DNA from: JAJRTA01 sp965603125 | Lineage (GTDB): Bacteria; Zixibacteria; MSB-5A5; GN15; FEB-12 | Assembly: GCA_965603125.1 (NCBI GenBank) | Contig: CBFDBU010000004.1 | Span: forward strand, 97,996 to 161,995 | DNA length: 64,000 nucleotides | Direction: 5' to 3' | Shown: in pieces, positions 53,050 to 61,941 of the stretch | How positions within the stretch are numbered: the first letter of the stretch is position 1 | Layout: every line of letters begins with the position of its first letter | Translations under genes and position numbers: made by a program | Notes under the pieces: generated by a model | The model's database searches: none | The model's input: only the letters and a program-made list of their open reading frames with translations | What the model was told of the DNA's origin: nothing

Positions 53050-53692
53050 ACCCAACTACATCGCCGTCGAGGGTGTTATCGGCGTCGGCAAGACCACTTT
53101 CTCCGGCATGTTGGCCGAGCGGCTGAGCGCCGAGTTGCTGAACGAAGAGGTCTTCGAGAACCCCTTCCTGGTGGACTTCTACCGCAACCGCAAGCGTCAC
53201 GCCTTCCAATGCCAGATATATTTCCTGCTGTCGCGGTTTCAGCAGCAACAACAACTCATGGTACGCGACCTGTTTGCGCAACGTATCGTGGCCGACTACC
53301 TGTTCGCCAAGGATGCCATCTTTGCCTCCATCAATCTTTCGGAACGGGAACTGGCGCTGTATGACAGGATCGCCCCGATTCTCTCGCGTGACATCCCCAG
53401 GCCCGATCTCGTCATCTACCTGCAGGCCTCCACGCAGGTGCTCATGCAGCGTATCCGCAAACGCAACTTCACCTTTGAAAAGCCGATAGACCCTGACTAC
53501 GTGGACGTGCTCAATAAGGCCTACGACTACTGTTTCTTCAACTACAGCGAAACGCCTTTGCTCGTCGTAAAGACGGACGATATCGATTTCGTCAACAACC
53601 CGGAGCATTTCGACGATCTGATCGAACAGATCGGCAAACCGATAACGGGAAAGAAGTACTACGTGCCGGTCGGCGACCTGGCCCTTCAGTAA
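53030..53692 (+). CDS. Deoxynucleoside kinase
   Basis: The 220-residue protein belongs to the dNK/dGK-dCK family. It has the P-loop VEGVIGVGKTTFS, a Glu-containing FENPFLVDFY substrate loop, the ERELALYDRIAP segment and the lid RIRKRNFTFEKPID. It salvages deoxynucleosides by 5'-phosphorylation. The gene overlaps folK by 20 bases, a pairing often seen in Bacteroidetes-like genomes. Which base is preferred cannot be told. Confidence 0.9.
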   Translation: MLQETSKPNYIAVEGVIGVGKTTFSGMLAERLSAELLNEEVFENPFLVDFYRNRKRHAFQCQIYFLLSRFQQQQQLMVRDLFAQRIVADYLFAKDAIFASINLSERELALYDRIAPILSRDIPRPDLVIYLQASTQVLMQRIRKRNFTFEKPIDPDYVDVLNKAYDYCFFNYSETPLLVVKTDDIDFVNNPEHFDDLIEQIGKPITGKKYYVPVGDLALQ

Positions 53693-53698
53693 ACAACC

Positions 53699-54532
53699 AT
53701 GACATACCTCAACGACAGAAAAAAGATCACCGTTCAGACCATTATCAGGAAAAAGGCCAAAGGGGAACCGATTGCGGTCCTGACAGCCTACGACTTCTTC
53801 ATCGCCCGCCTGCTCGACCGGGCCGGAATCGACGTGATTCTCGTGGGGGACTCGGCCAGCAATGTCGTTCATGGCCACGACTCGACACTGCCGATCAGCA
53901 TGGACGTAATGGTCGCCCACACGGCCGCCGTCGCGCGCGGAACCGAGAAGGCGCTGATCGTGGCCGATATGCCGTTTCTCTCGTTCCAGCCGTCAATCGA
54001 GACGGCGGTGCTCAACGCCGGCCGTTTCCTCAAGGAAGGATTGGCTCACGCCGTGAAGATCGAGGGCGGCATTGAAATGGCGGCCACGATCAAGCGGGTT
54101 ATCGAATGCGGTATCCCGGTCATGGGGCACATCGGACTTACGCCGCAGTCTATCCATCGCTTTGGAGGACCAAAAGTGCAGGGCCGCCGGGAGAAGTCCC
54201 GTGCTTACCTGATGGAATCGGCGCTGGCTCTTGAGGAGGTCGGCTGTTTCTCGATGGTCCTGGAGTTGATCGAGACCAAAGCGGCCGGTGAGATCACGTC
54301 GGCCCTTAAGACGGCGGCCACGATCGGGATCGGCGCCGGACGAAACTGCGACGGCCAGGTACTGGTTATCAACGACATCCTTGGCTTGCGCGAGGAAGGG
54401 TTCAAACCGAAGTTCCTGCGCCAGTATGCCGACCTGCCTCCCGTCATCTCCACGGCGATAGGGGAGTTTATCAGCGATGTTAGAAGTGGCGCCTACCCGG
54501 GCGACGATGAATCATATTCCAACAACGACTGA
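53699..54532 (+). CDS. panB: 3-methyl-2-oxobutanoate hydroxymethyltransferase (PanB)
   Basis: The 277-residue enzyme makes ketopantoate from ketoisovalerate and methylene-tetrahydrofolate, the first step to pantothenate and CoA. Motifs are LTAYDFFIARLLDRAGID, LVGDSASNVVHG, the metal-binding VAHTAAVARG, KIEGG and VMGHIGLTPQSIHRFGGPKVQGR. Its folate cofactor explains its place behind folB and folK. The start is 6 bases after the kinase stop. Confidence 0.96.
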   Translation: MTYLNDRKKITVQTIIRKKAKGEPIAVLTAYDFFIARLLDRAGIDVILVGDSASNVVHGHDSTLPISMDVMVAHTAAVARGTEKALIVADMPFLSFQPSIETAVLNAGRFLKEGLAHAVKIEGGIEMAATIKRVIECGIPVMGHIGLTPQSIHRFGGPKVQGRREKSRAYLMESALALEEVGCFSMVLELIETKAAGEITSALKTAATIGIGAGRNCDGQVLVINDILGLREEGFKPKFLRQYADLPPVISTAIGEFISDVRSGAYPGDDESYSNND

Positions 54533-54567
54533 CATCACCGCGAAATCACCAACCACAGGAGGATAGT

Positions 54568-55467
54568 ATGCCTTGCCAGTCCAGAAGCCGGGCGGCCCGC
54601 GCCGCTATCTTGATCTTTGCTGCGGTGGTTGCATCGGCAGCGACCGCGGCCGACAATGGGAGTTGGAAGAGATCCCTGTCCGTTGATCTGACCACAACGC
54701 AGACCTCATACTCCGACTCATGGGTAGGAGGCGAAGCCGGCTCGGTCAACTGGGTCAGCAATCTCAACGGTCATGCCCAAAGGCAGTTTCTGCCGTGGTT
54801 CAATCTCAAGACCGCGCTCAAGCTCTCTTTCGGCCAGACGTTGAACCAGGACGCCGAAACGCGAAGCTGGAGCAAGCCGTCCAAGTCCACCGACCTGATC
54901 GACTGGGAAAACGTCGTTAGGTTCACGGTGCAGGCGTTTGTTGATCCCTACGCCGCTCTCCGGATAGAGACACAGTTCCTTGACGCTTCCAACCCGGCTA
55001 AGAAGCTCTACTTCACGCCCGTCAGGTTGACTGAGTCGGTCGGTATTGCCAGGAAACTCTACGAGAAAGACAAAAGCTTCATCACCAGCCGCCTGGGTCT
55101 GGGTCTGCGCCAGACCTTGAAGAAGGCCGTCGACATTGATCTTAAGACGCTTGACTCTACTTTTATTGATGGCGGCTTTGAGTCGGTCACCGACGTTGAA
55201 CTCATCTTCAGCACGCAGTTGCGCTACACCGGGAAACTGACGCTCTACAAAGCCGTGTATTTCTCGGAGAAGGATGCGGTCAGGGATACGCCGTCCGCGG
55301 ACTACTGGAAAGCGGTCGACATCAACTGGGAGAATATCATCAGCGCCTCGCTTACCGATCTCGTCACGGTGAATTTCTACAGCCAGTTGCTGTTCGACAA
55401 GCAGGTCAGCCAGAAAGGCCGGGTCAAGCAGACATTGGCTATCGGGTTGGTGTACAAGATGATTTAG
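54568..55467 (+). CDS. DUF3078 outer-membrane beta-barrel protein
   Basis: The 299-residue protein has a signal peptide (residues 1-28) and then the DUF3078 pattern: SVDLTTTQTSYSDSWVGGEA followed by SVNWVSNLNGHAQRQFLPWF, and amphipathic strands to the end, where VKQTLAIGLVYKMI closes the barrel. Family members are found in FCB bacteria and have no known function. GGAGG lies before the ATG. It is 35 bases behind panB and may or may not share its transcript. Confidence 0.75.
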   Translation: MPCQSRSRAARAAILIFAAVVASAATAADNGSWKRSLSVDLTTTQTSYSDSWVGGEAGSVNWVSNLNGHAQRQFLPWFNLKTALKLSFGQTLNQDAETRSWSKPSKSTDLIDWENVVRFTVQAFVDPYAALRIETQFLDASNPAKKLYFTPVRLTESVGIARKLYEKDKSFITSRLGLGLRQTLKKAVDIDLKTLDSTFIDGGFESVTDVELIFSTQLRYTGKLTLYKAVYFSEKDAVRDTPSADYWKAVDINWENIISASLTDLVTVNFYSQLLFDKQVSQKGRVKQTLAIGLVYKMI

Positions 55468-55513
55468 GAGGGAAATGCGCCTCTGCCGCCGCCTACACCA
55501 ACAGTCCGTAGAT

Positions 55514-55548
55514 CCGTAGGATGGGTTCCGCTTCGGACCCGCCTTTGT
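55514..55548. repeat. Dispersed hairpin repeat, copy 2
   Basis: CCGTAGGATG, then the palindrome GGGTTCCGCTTCGGACCC at 55523-55540, then GCCTTTG. It matches 15989-16025 in layout, with paired changes that keep the stem. Confidence 0.6.
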
Positions 55549-55589
55549 TGGCAGGTTTGAAGACAAACCTGCTCTACTATTGCTGAAAC

Positions 55590-55790
55590 CGAATATGACC
55601 ACAGGTTTGCCACCGCCAAGTCCCAACACCCGTCAGCGTCCAGATCGGCAGGCCAAATCGAGTACGGATTACTGCCGACGTCATACACGGCAAAGGCGCT
55701 GTCGATATACAGCGAGTCACAGGCCTCGCCGGTCGCGTCCATGCTGAGCTGGGAGTTCACAACAGCCAGATAACTGCTGTTATCACCGCC
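55590..55790 (-). pseudogene. Remnant of an FG-GAP/VCBS-repeat surface protein
   Basis: The minus strand encodes YDVGSNPYSIWPADLDADGC followed by WDLAVANLWSYSVS, the calcium-binding FG-GAP repeat pattern (VGxxPxSVxxADLDGDGxxDLAVAN) common in surface proteins of this bacterial group. There is no start or signal peptide, and the frame loses similarity on both sides. It is a relic of a larger gene. Confidence 0.6.
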
Positions 55791-55872
55791 CAGACGCGCT
55801 GCGCGCACACATACCGACTCGCACCTTTCGAATCGCTCGACCTACTTTACGCGCCCTCCCTGATTGCGCCCC

Positions 55873-56484
55873 TCAGGTCGCCAGCTTCTTGGCAATCTTG
55901 GCGACGTGCTCACCCTGGAAACGCGCACCTGCCAACTCGTTCTCACTGGGGACGCGACTTCCATCACCACCGGCAATGGTAGAAGCGCCATAGGGGGAAC
56001 AGCCGCTGATCTCTTCCATTGTCATTTGTCCCTGGAATGTGTATGGCAGGCCGATGATAACCATCCCATGATGAAGCAGCGTGATGTGGAAGCTGAGGAT
56101 CGTCGATTCCTGACCTCCATGCTGGGTGTTCGTGCTGGTGAAAACGCTCCCCACCTTTCCAACCAGAGCACTGCTCATCCAAAGCTGTCCGGTCGCATCA
56201 AGGAACTGCCGCATTTGCCCGCACATGTTCCCAAATCTTGTGGGGGTGCCGAAGATGATCGCATCGGCTTCACTCAGGTGGTCTATTTCGCAGATTGGCA
56301 CCTGAGCCTGCTGCTTCTGTGCTTCTACAGCGCCCATCTTCTCCAAAACCGCCTCAGGCAGCGTCTCCGGAACGCGCCGCAGTTGAACGTCAATGCCTGC
56401 GACCGACCGAACTCCTTCCTCCACCGCCTGTGCCAGTTGGTAGATGTGCCCATACATCGAATAATAAGCTACCACTACCTTCAT
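55873..56484 (-). CDS. wrbA: NAD(P)H:quinone oxidoreductase, WrbA family
   Basis: The 203-residue flavodoxin-like protein reduces quinones by two electrons. Motifs are VAYYSMYGHIYQLAQAVEEG (FMN phosphate loop), PTRFGNMCGQMRQFLDATG, FTSTNTQHGGQESTIL and YGASTIAGGDGSRVPSENEL. GAGGT lies before the ATG. It is a single gene on the minus strand. Confidence 0.93.
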   Translation of the reverse strand: MKVVVAYYSMYGHIYQLAQAVEEGVRSVAGIDVQLRRVPETLPEAVLEKMGAVEAQKQQAQVPICEIDHLSEADAIIFGTPTRFGNMCGQMRQFLDATGQLWMSSALVGKVGSVFTSTNTQHGGQESTILSFHITLLHHGMVIIGLPYTFQGQMTMEEISGCSPYGASTIAGGDGSRVPSENELAGARFQGEHVAKIAKKLAT

Positions 56485-56593
56485 AATGACCTCTTTTCTT
56501 TTGCGGGCCGAATGACGAGGTCACTTGCCCGAAACCGCGAAGCGGTTGAGGGTCAAGTGCACTGAAATGTTATGAATATTTTATCATCGGATA

Positions 56594-57085
56594 CTATTCT
56601 TTCATGAGCTTGGACATGACAGAAACTCTGACAATATTTCCAAGTATCAAAACCACGACAAAGACGAGAGCAGCCATCTTGTAGTTGTGACCCAGAACAT
56701 CCCAAATTGACATGTATTGGGAAATGAAGAAGTTAGCTGCTGTAAGCACTCCCAAAACGATGACAAGAAAAGAGAAACCACCATAGACCATAGGATTGAC
56801 TCTTGGCACCGCAATATTGCGGTGCATACTAACGAGCCATGGAAGCGAGAATACCCATAGGCCTGTCGAATAGACAACTTGGAAGTAGGCCAGCACTGAG
56901 ATGATTATCCCTGCGACTGACCCGAACATCCATATAAAAGCAACTAAATACAGAATAGCGAACAAATTCGCGAATAAGATAAAGCCAATTGAGTAAGGAA
57001 GCATTCCTTGCTCCCAAAAAGAACTCAAGTACCGATGAATGGTCAGCCCGATCAGAATCAGAACAATGATAGTGATGTTCATCAT
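56594..57085 (-). CDS. Small membrane protein of unknown function
   Basis: The 163-residue protein has five predicted helices (about residues 3-17, 28-50, 52-80, 97-117 and 135-155) with short loops. I recognise no family. AGGAT lies before the tandem ATGs at 57085 and 57082. The DNA is AT-richer than wrbA and cysE on either side. No neighbour gives a functional hint. Confidence 0.6.
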   Translation of the reverse strand: MMNITIIVLILIGLTIHRYLSSFWEQGMLPYSIGFILFANLFAILYLVAFIWMFGSVAGIIISVLAYFQVVYSTGLWVFSLPWLVSMHRNIAVPRVNPMVYGGFSFLVIVLGVLTAANFFISQYMSIWDVLGHNYKMAALVFVVVLILGNIVRVSVMSKLMKE

Positions 57086-57453
57086 ATCCTGTTCTTTTCT
57101 CTACTCATAACATCGTTTATACAGATCCGCATAACACCCAAATGCTGTACCGATTGCGGGATAAGACGCCTGTGAACAAGGTATCGTTTCGAGCATAAGC
57201 AACGAAGTCCCAGGCTGTTGCAACGAGATGCTGTCTTTATGGGGTGTCTTATATGAATAAGCATAATCCCTCCGTGAAAACCAGACAACCTCAAAGCCCG
57301 TCAAAGGGCCTGCGAAGCCAATCGTGTCATCCAGCACATAACGGATATTGTTACATAATAGGGGATAATCTTGCAAGCGATTTTCTCGGCCCGATGCACG
57401 CCCGTCTCGATGCATCATCAACTTGCTCCGGCGTGCCGGTCGCCGGAGCGTAT
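57086..57453. other. Intergenic region, 368 bp, no supported gene
   Basis: A 106-codon frame on the minus strand (57101-57421) ends just before the membrane-protein gene but has no ribosome site or recognisable motif. No repeat or terminator is evident. Confidence 0.35.
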
Positions 57454-58041
57454 TCAGCCTGACGACATTGTGGATTCCGGCGTCGGTTGACGAGGTTCGG
57501 CCGTCCTGGGGAGCGCTTCGTCGCAGGGAATGCCGTTTCTCTTTATGATCCGTGCCGGCGTGCCCGCTACGGAGCAGTTGGAAGGAATATCACGCATCAC
57601 CACAAAAGCGTTGGCGCCGATTTTCACGTTGTCTCCAGCGGTAATCGGGCCCAGGAGAATGGCGCCCGTCCCTACGAAGACATTGTTTCCCAGGGTCGGG
57701 TGCCGTTTGCCCTGATGCTTGCCCGTGCCGCCCAGGGTAACGTTGTGAAAGAGAACGCAGTTGTCGCCGATTTCGGTTGTCTCCCCGATCACGACGCCGG
57801 CGCCGTGGTCGACAAAAAAACCCCCACCGATGGTGGCGCCGGGATGAATCTCAAGACCGGTGACAAAACGGCTGATCTGAGACAAGAGCCGGGGCAGGAA
57901 AGGAATCCCAAGCACCCAGAGCCAGTGAATGAAGCGGTGGAACGCTATTGCCTGGAAACCGGGATATATCAAGAACTCGATGTTCTTTGCCGCCGGATCG
58001 TTGCGGTAGATCGCCTTGATATCTCTGATGATACTCCACAT
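57454..58041 (-). CDS. cysE: Serine O-acetyltransferase
   Basis: The 195-residue enzyme acetylates serine for cysteine synthesis. It is the short form: a helical N-terminus with FLIYPGFQAIAFHRFIHWLW, then the left-handed beta-helix hexapeptides (GLEIHPGATIGGGFFVDHGA with catalytic His, GVVIGETTEIGDNCVLFHNV, GKRHPTLGNNVFVGTGAILLG). The ATG at 58041 is preferred over 58053 because GAGAG precedes it. It lies 32 bases behind cysK. Confidence 0.94.
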   Translation of the reverse strand: MWSIIRDIKAIYRNDPAAKNIEFLIYPGFQAIAFHRFIHWLWVLGIPFLPRLLSQISRFVTGLEIHPGATIGGGFFVDHGAGVVIGETTEIGDNCVLFHNVTLGGTGKHQGKRHPTLGNNVFVGTGAILLGPITAGDNVKIGANAFVVMRDIPSNCSVAGTPARIIKRNGIPCDEALPRTAEPRQPTPESTMSSG

Positions 58042-58073
58042 AGGTACTCTCATCGGCGCAAATCGGATCGATA

Positions 58074-59045
58074 TTAGCCGCTGGGAGCCGTTAGGGCTGT
58101 CGACAAATACCGCTCGCCGCTGTCGGCTACGATCGTCACCACCATCTTGCCCAATCCCAACTCTGCCGCCACCTGCAGAGCAGCCCAGACATTGGCGCCT
58201 GAGGAAATCCCGGCCAGGATTCCTTCCTCGGCGGCCAGTCGCCTGGCCGTATCAATGGCCTCCTCGTTTTTGACACGGATTACTTCGTCAACAACGGCCG
58301 GATGATAGTTATCCGGCTGAAACCCGGCCCCGATTCCCTGAATTGGATGCGGCCCCGGTTCACCGCCTGACAGCACCGGCGAAGCGTCCGGCTCAACCGC
58401 ATAGACCCGGCATCCGTACTTGTCTCTGAGCGCCCGGCCCGCGCCGCTCACGGTGCCGCCGGTTCCGACTCCGCACACAAAGGCGTCCAGGTGGAGATCA
58501 CCCAGGTCGTTGATGATCTCGACGGCGGTGACCCTCTCATGCACGCCCGGATTGGCCGGGTTGCTGAACTGGAATGGCTGGAAACAGCCGTCTTTCTCAG
58601 CCAACTCCGACGCCCTGGCAATAGCACCCTTCATACCCTCCGGGCCGGGAGTCAGGACAACCTCGGCTCCGTACATCCTGAGAATGGCGCGCCGTTCGAT
58701 ACTCATCGTCTCCGGCATGGTTATGATGCAGCGGTATCCCCCGGCCGCGGCCGCCATTGCCAGACCGATACCGGTATTCCCGGAGGAAGGCTCCACAATG
58801 GTCATCCCGGGGCGGAGCTTTCCCTCCCTTTCGGCAGTTTCGATCATGGCCACGCCGATTCGATCCTTGACCGAGCCACCGGGATTGAAACTCTCGATCT
58901 TGGCATACACCGAGGCGGCTCCGTCTGCGATCAGACGATTTATCCTGATCAACGGTGTTCGGCCGATAGCTTCCAGGATATTCTCGAATCTCACGCTGTC
59001 ATCCTCAATAACATCGCAGTTAATCTGCTTGAACCACTCTGTCAA
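58074..59045 (-). CDS. cysK: Cysteine synthase A (O-acetylserine sulfhydrylase)
   Basis: The 323-residue PLP enzyme makes cysteine from O-acetylserine and sulfide. The PLP lysine is in ESFNPGGSVKDRIG, the substrate loop is EPSSGNTGIG, and the phosphate loop is GVGTGGTVSGAGRAL. The C-terminal Ser in VTIVADSGERYLST is present. The start is a TTG at 59045 with GGAAGGGA upstream. An N-terminal extension of about 20 residues precedes the usual start. It forms an operon with cysE. Confidence 0.94.
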   Translation of the reverse strand: MTEWFKQINCDVIEDDSVRFENILEAIGRTPLIRINRLIADGAASVYAKIESFNPGGSVKDRIGVAMIETAEREGKLRPGMTIVEPSSGNTGIGLAMAAAAGGYRCIITMPETMSIERRAILRMYGAEVVLTPGPEGMKGAIARASELAEKDGCFQPFQFSNPANPGVHERVTAVEIINDLGDLHLDAFVCGVGTGGTVSGAGRALRDKYGCRVYAVEPDASPVLSGGEPGPHPIQGIGAGFQPDNYHPAVVDEVIRVKNEEAIDTARRLAAEEGILAGISSGANVWAALQVAAELGLGKMVVTIVADSGERYLSTALTAPSG

Positions 59046-59315
59046 TCATAATGTTCCCTTCCAAGAGACATGCATGGGACTTCGGTGGTTGTACCTCGTT
59101 ATCATGTTTTGTCGGAATTCCGCGAGGTCATCTTAGGAATCGCGTCGGCCCGGCCCGCAGCCCTGCACGGCCAATAACGCAGTTCATTGACTCGCCGCCA
59201 ACAGCTCCGCTGGCCCGACTGTGCCTATAGTTGTGGCGCATCGTATCTGGTGCCATGCTAATATGTTACGGCAGTATTGGGAAGTTATACTTTAGCGGTG
59301 GGAGCATAGCGCCTC

Positions 59316-60389
59316 TTACCTGGCGAGGGCGATACCATCGCCGGCAAAGTATTTCCTTCGGAAGAACAAGGCCACATTCACCAGTCCGATCAGAACCGGT
59401 ACTTCTACTAACGGACCAATCACGGCGGCAAACGCGACGCCCGAGTTAATGCCGAATACGGCGATAGCGACGGCAATAGCCAGTTCGAAGTTGTTTGAGG
59501 CAGCCGTAAAACTGAGTGTCGCGGCTTTACGGTAATCAGCCTTGGCTTTCCTGCTCATATAGAAACTGATCAGGAACATGACCACGAAGTAGATGAGCAG
59601 GGGAATTGCGATGCGAACGACGGCCAGCGGGATTTTGACTATGAGTTCACCTTTCAACGAGAACATCACGAATATGGTAAACAGCAACGCTATGAGCGTA
59701 ACGGGACTGATCCGGGGAACAAACTCACTGTGATACCACTCTTTCCCTTTTGCCTTAACAAGCACCAGGCGCGTCAACATGCCCGCGACAAAGGGAATCC
59801 CCAAATAGATGAACACACTCTCGGCAATCTGGCCGATCGTCACATCAACGACAGCGCCCTCAAGGCCGAGCAACGGCGGCAATTTGGTAACGAAAACCCA
59901 TGCAAAGACGGAGTAGAACACCACTTGAAAGACGGAGTTGAAGGCGACCAGCCCGGCGGCATATTCGGGATCGCCGTCGGCAAGGTCGTTCCATACGATC
60001 ACCATCGCAATGCAGCGCGCCAGCCCGATCATGATCAGGCCGACCATGTACTCGGGATAGTCGTGTAGGAACACGACCGCCAACGCAAACATCAGTATCG
60101 GGCCGATCAGCCAGTTTTGAACGAGACTGAGGATCAGGATTCGGTAATTGCGAAAGACCCTTCCCATCTCCTCATAGCGCACTTTTGCCAGGGGGGGATA
60201 CATCATCAGTATGAGTCCGATTGCGATGGGCATATTGGTGGTGCCGACACTGAATTTGTCCCAGAATCCGGCAATAGACGGAGAGAGATATCCTGCCGCC
60301 ACACCAACCGCCATGGCGGCAAATATCCAGACCGTCAGGTACCTGTCCAGGAATCCCAGTCGTTTGGCCACTGCCTGTTCAGCGCTCAT
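59316..60389 (-). CDS. acr3: Arsenite efflux transporter, ACR3 family
   Basis: The 357-residue protein has ten helices and the ACR3 signatures: LILMMYPPLAKVRYEEM, LIMIGLARCIAMVIVWNDLA with the essential cysteine, and AATLSFTAASNNFELAIAVA. It exports arsenite driven by the proton motive force. It is the last gene of the ars operon, 88 bases after arsG. No arsenate reductase gene (arsC) is in the cluster. Confidence 0.94.
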   Translation of the reverse strand: MSAEQAVAKRLGFLDRYLTVWIFAAMAVGVAAGYLSPSIAGFWDKFSVGTTNMPIAIGLILMMYPPLAKVRYEEMGRVFRNYRILILSLVQNWLIGPILMFALAVVFLHDYPEYMVGLIMIGLARCIAMVIVWNDLADGDPEYAAGLVAFNSVFQVVFYSVFAWVFVTKLPPLLGLEGAVVDVTIGQIAESVFIYLGIPFVAGMLTRLVLVKAKGKEWYHSEFVPRISPVTLIALLFTIFVMFSLKGELIVKIPLAVVRIAIPLLIYFVVMFLISFYMSRKAKADYRKAATLSFTAASNNFELAIAVAIAVFGINSGVAFAAVIGPLVEVPVLIGLVNVALFFRRKYFAGDGIALAR

Positions 60390-60477
60390 GCGTTCTCCTG
60401 TTGCTCCGCAGCCCGCCGGTTTGCCGGCATCTTGTCATCACCCGAAATGATCAGAATGCGACTCCCTCGAGATCGAA

Positions 60478-61173
60478 TCACCAGATTTGAATCCCGACCA
60501 AATAGGTCAGCACATAGTAAGCGCCGGCAAGTATGAATATCCCCCCCGTAATCCGGCGCGCCCATTTTTCAAACTGTGTCAGACGGTTGAAGAGGGCACC
60601 CACAAAACGCGCTCCCGAAGCGATGAGAGCAGCAAAAACCACCACCGGCAACGCCGTCCCGATACCATAGACGGTCGGCATCAGCACTCCCGACTCGTAC
60701 TCGACAGCCAGAGGAATGAGGCTGCCGAAATACAGCGCCGCCGAGACCGGACAAAACGACAGCGCAAACAGCAGTCCCAGAACACCGGCTCCCCACAGAC
60801 CGCGTTCTCCCACCCGTCGTTGCAGCCCCTGGCTGATACTCAAGCCGGGCAGACGGAACTGAAACAGACCAAGCAGGAACATCCCGACGACTATGAGCAC
60901 CGGCCCCAGCGCCTTATTCATATACTGCTGAAGGAACATGGCGACTTCCGGTATGGAGAGAATGCTGGTCACAGTCAACATGCCCAGCCCGACGTACGTG
61001 AGGGTTCGGCCAATCGTGTATACGATGCCCGAGGCCAGGACCAATGACGGCCGATCAACCCGCTTACCAATAAAGGAGACAGCGGCAACATTCGTGGCCA
61101 ACGGGCAGGGGCTGATCGACGTCAGAATCCCCAACCAGCAGGAGGAGCCAATGGCGAGCAGGAATGAATCCAT
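60478..61173 (-). CDS. arsG: ArsG-type organoarsenical efflux permease (CcdA/DsbD-like)
   Basis: The 231-residue protein has six helices of the CcdA/DsbD transmembrane family. The first helix ends TSISPCPLATNVAAVSFIG and the fourth LLFALSFCPVSAALYFGSL, giving the paired CP cysteines. Homologues in ars operons are called ArsG and have been proposed to export aminobenzyl arsenicals made by ArsE-ArsF. The gene lies 2 bases after arsF. The organoarsenical role is taken from family knowledge. Confidence 0.75.
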   Translation of the reverse strand: MDSFLLAIGSSCWLGILTSISPCPLATNVAAVSFIGKRVDRPSLVLASGIVYTIGRTLTYVGLGMLTVTSILSIPEVAMFLQQYMNKALGPVLIVVGMFLLGLFQFRLPGLSISQGLQRRVGERGLWGAGVLGLLFALSFCPVSAALYFGSLIPLAVEYESGVLMPTVYGIGTALPVVVFAALIASGARFVGALFNRLTQFEKWARRITGGIFILAGAYYVLTYLVGIQIW

Positions 61174-61175
61174 AT

Positions 61176-61700
61176 TTACTCTTTGCTCTTCTGATTCATG
61201 AAGGTGCGAATTTCCTCTTGAACGTAGGTGATGAATCGGTCCTTGTCTCCGACCAGTTGCCAGATCTTGTCGAGATTTTTCCAGGCGTCTTCCCTGCCGT
61301 TTCTTACCTGAGACAGAATCACAGCCTTGGTATACAGCTTATAGTCTCCGATGAAGTGCTTGTCGTCTTTCTCATCAAAGTTGACCACCTGCCATACTAA
61401 GGCGCTGTCCTTCAACTCCTTCTCGAAACCTGCCTCTACCGCCTCCAGGGAATAGGCCTCAAGCTTACGACAGGTCACACAACGGCGATCGCCGTGGAAA
61501 TAGTAGACTACAAACCTGTCGTCCCTGTCGGTTTCATCCGCTTTCTGCGATGTGTCAACAGCCGCACTATCTACGACTGTCTCCGTCGGGTCGTCTTGTG
61601 CCAAAAGAGAAGCTGTCGACCCAGGTACCATCACCGCCATTACCGATATGACAATCATCCTTCGCCTCAGACACCGCGCAAGTGCGTACATTGCTTTCAT
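61176..61700 (-). CDS. arsF: ArsF-like thioredoxin-fold protein (nitroreductase partner subunit)
   Basis: The 174-residue protein has a signal or membrane anchor (residues about 15-35) and then YYFHGDRRCVTCRKLEAYS, a CxxC site typical of ArsF. The rest follows the thioredoxin-like pattern (ALVWQVVNFDEKDDKHFIGD YKLYTKAVIL). With ArsE it is proposed to reduce nitroaryl arsenicals. Its ATG overlaps the arsE stop (ATGA). Confidence 0.72.
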   Translation of the reverse strand: MKAMYALARCLRRRMIVISVMAVMVPGSTASLLAQDDPTETVVDSAAVDTSQKADETDRDDRFVVYYFHGDRRCVTCRKLEAYSLEAVEAGFEKELKDSALVWQVVNFDEKDDKHFIGDYKLYTKAVILSQVRNGREDAWKNLDKIWQLVGDKDRFITYVQEEIRTFMNQKSKE

Positions 61701-61930
61701 GACAGTATCTTTCTGAGATCATCAAGCGACGGGACTTTGCCGCTCACCTTCACCTGTCCGTCGACAACCAGAGCGGGAGTGATCATCACGCCGTACGATG
61801 TAATCTGCCGGATGTCGGTCACCTTTTCCACGCGGCAGTTCAGCCCGAGTTCCCGGGCGACCGATTGTGTCCGTTTCATCAGTTCCTGGCACCTGGGACA
61901 ACCGGGTCCCAGGACTTTTACGTCCAACAT
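61697..61930 (-). CDS. arsE: Small thioredoxin-like redox protein (ArsE type)
   Basis: The 77-residue protein reads MLDVKVLGPGCPRCQELMKR, with CPRC as the redox site, and ends in PALVVDGQVKVSGKVPSLDDL, the redox-active-disulfide-protein-2 pattern. The ATG at 61930 has AGGAGGAAG upstream. A longer frame to 62236 overlaps the permease and is rejected. It lies between the permease and arsF in the operon. Confidence 0.82.
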   Translation of the reverse strand: MLDVKVLGPGCPRCQELMKRTQSVARELGLNCRVEKVTDIRQITSYGVMITPALVVDGQVKVSGKVPSLDDLRKILS

Positions 61931-61941
61931 ATTGCTTCCTC

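Larger units (their letters stand above)
55468..55872. other. Spacer with a hairpin repeat and an FG-GAP remnant
   Basis: No intact gene. It contains the hairpin repeat copy 2 (55514-55548) and the decayed FG-GAP coding fragment (55590-55790). Confidence 0.5.

Noticed and set aside
57101..57421. A 106-codon minus-strand frame before the small membrane protein
   Set aside because: No ribosome site, no recognised motif and overlapping frames on the other strand. It remains unproven.
60487..61047. Long plus-strand frames inside the ars operon (also 62018-62569 and 62908-63360)
   Set aside because: They are antisense shadows of arsG and the permease with low-complexity translations.
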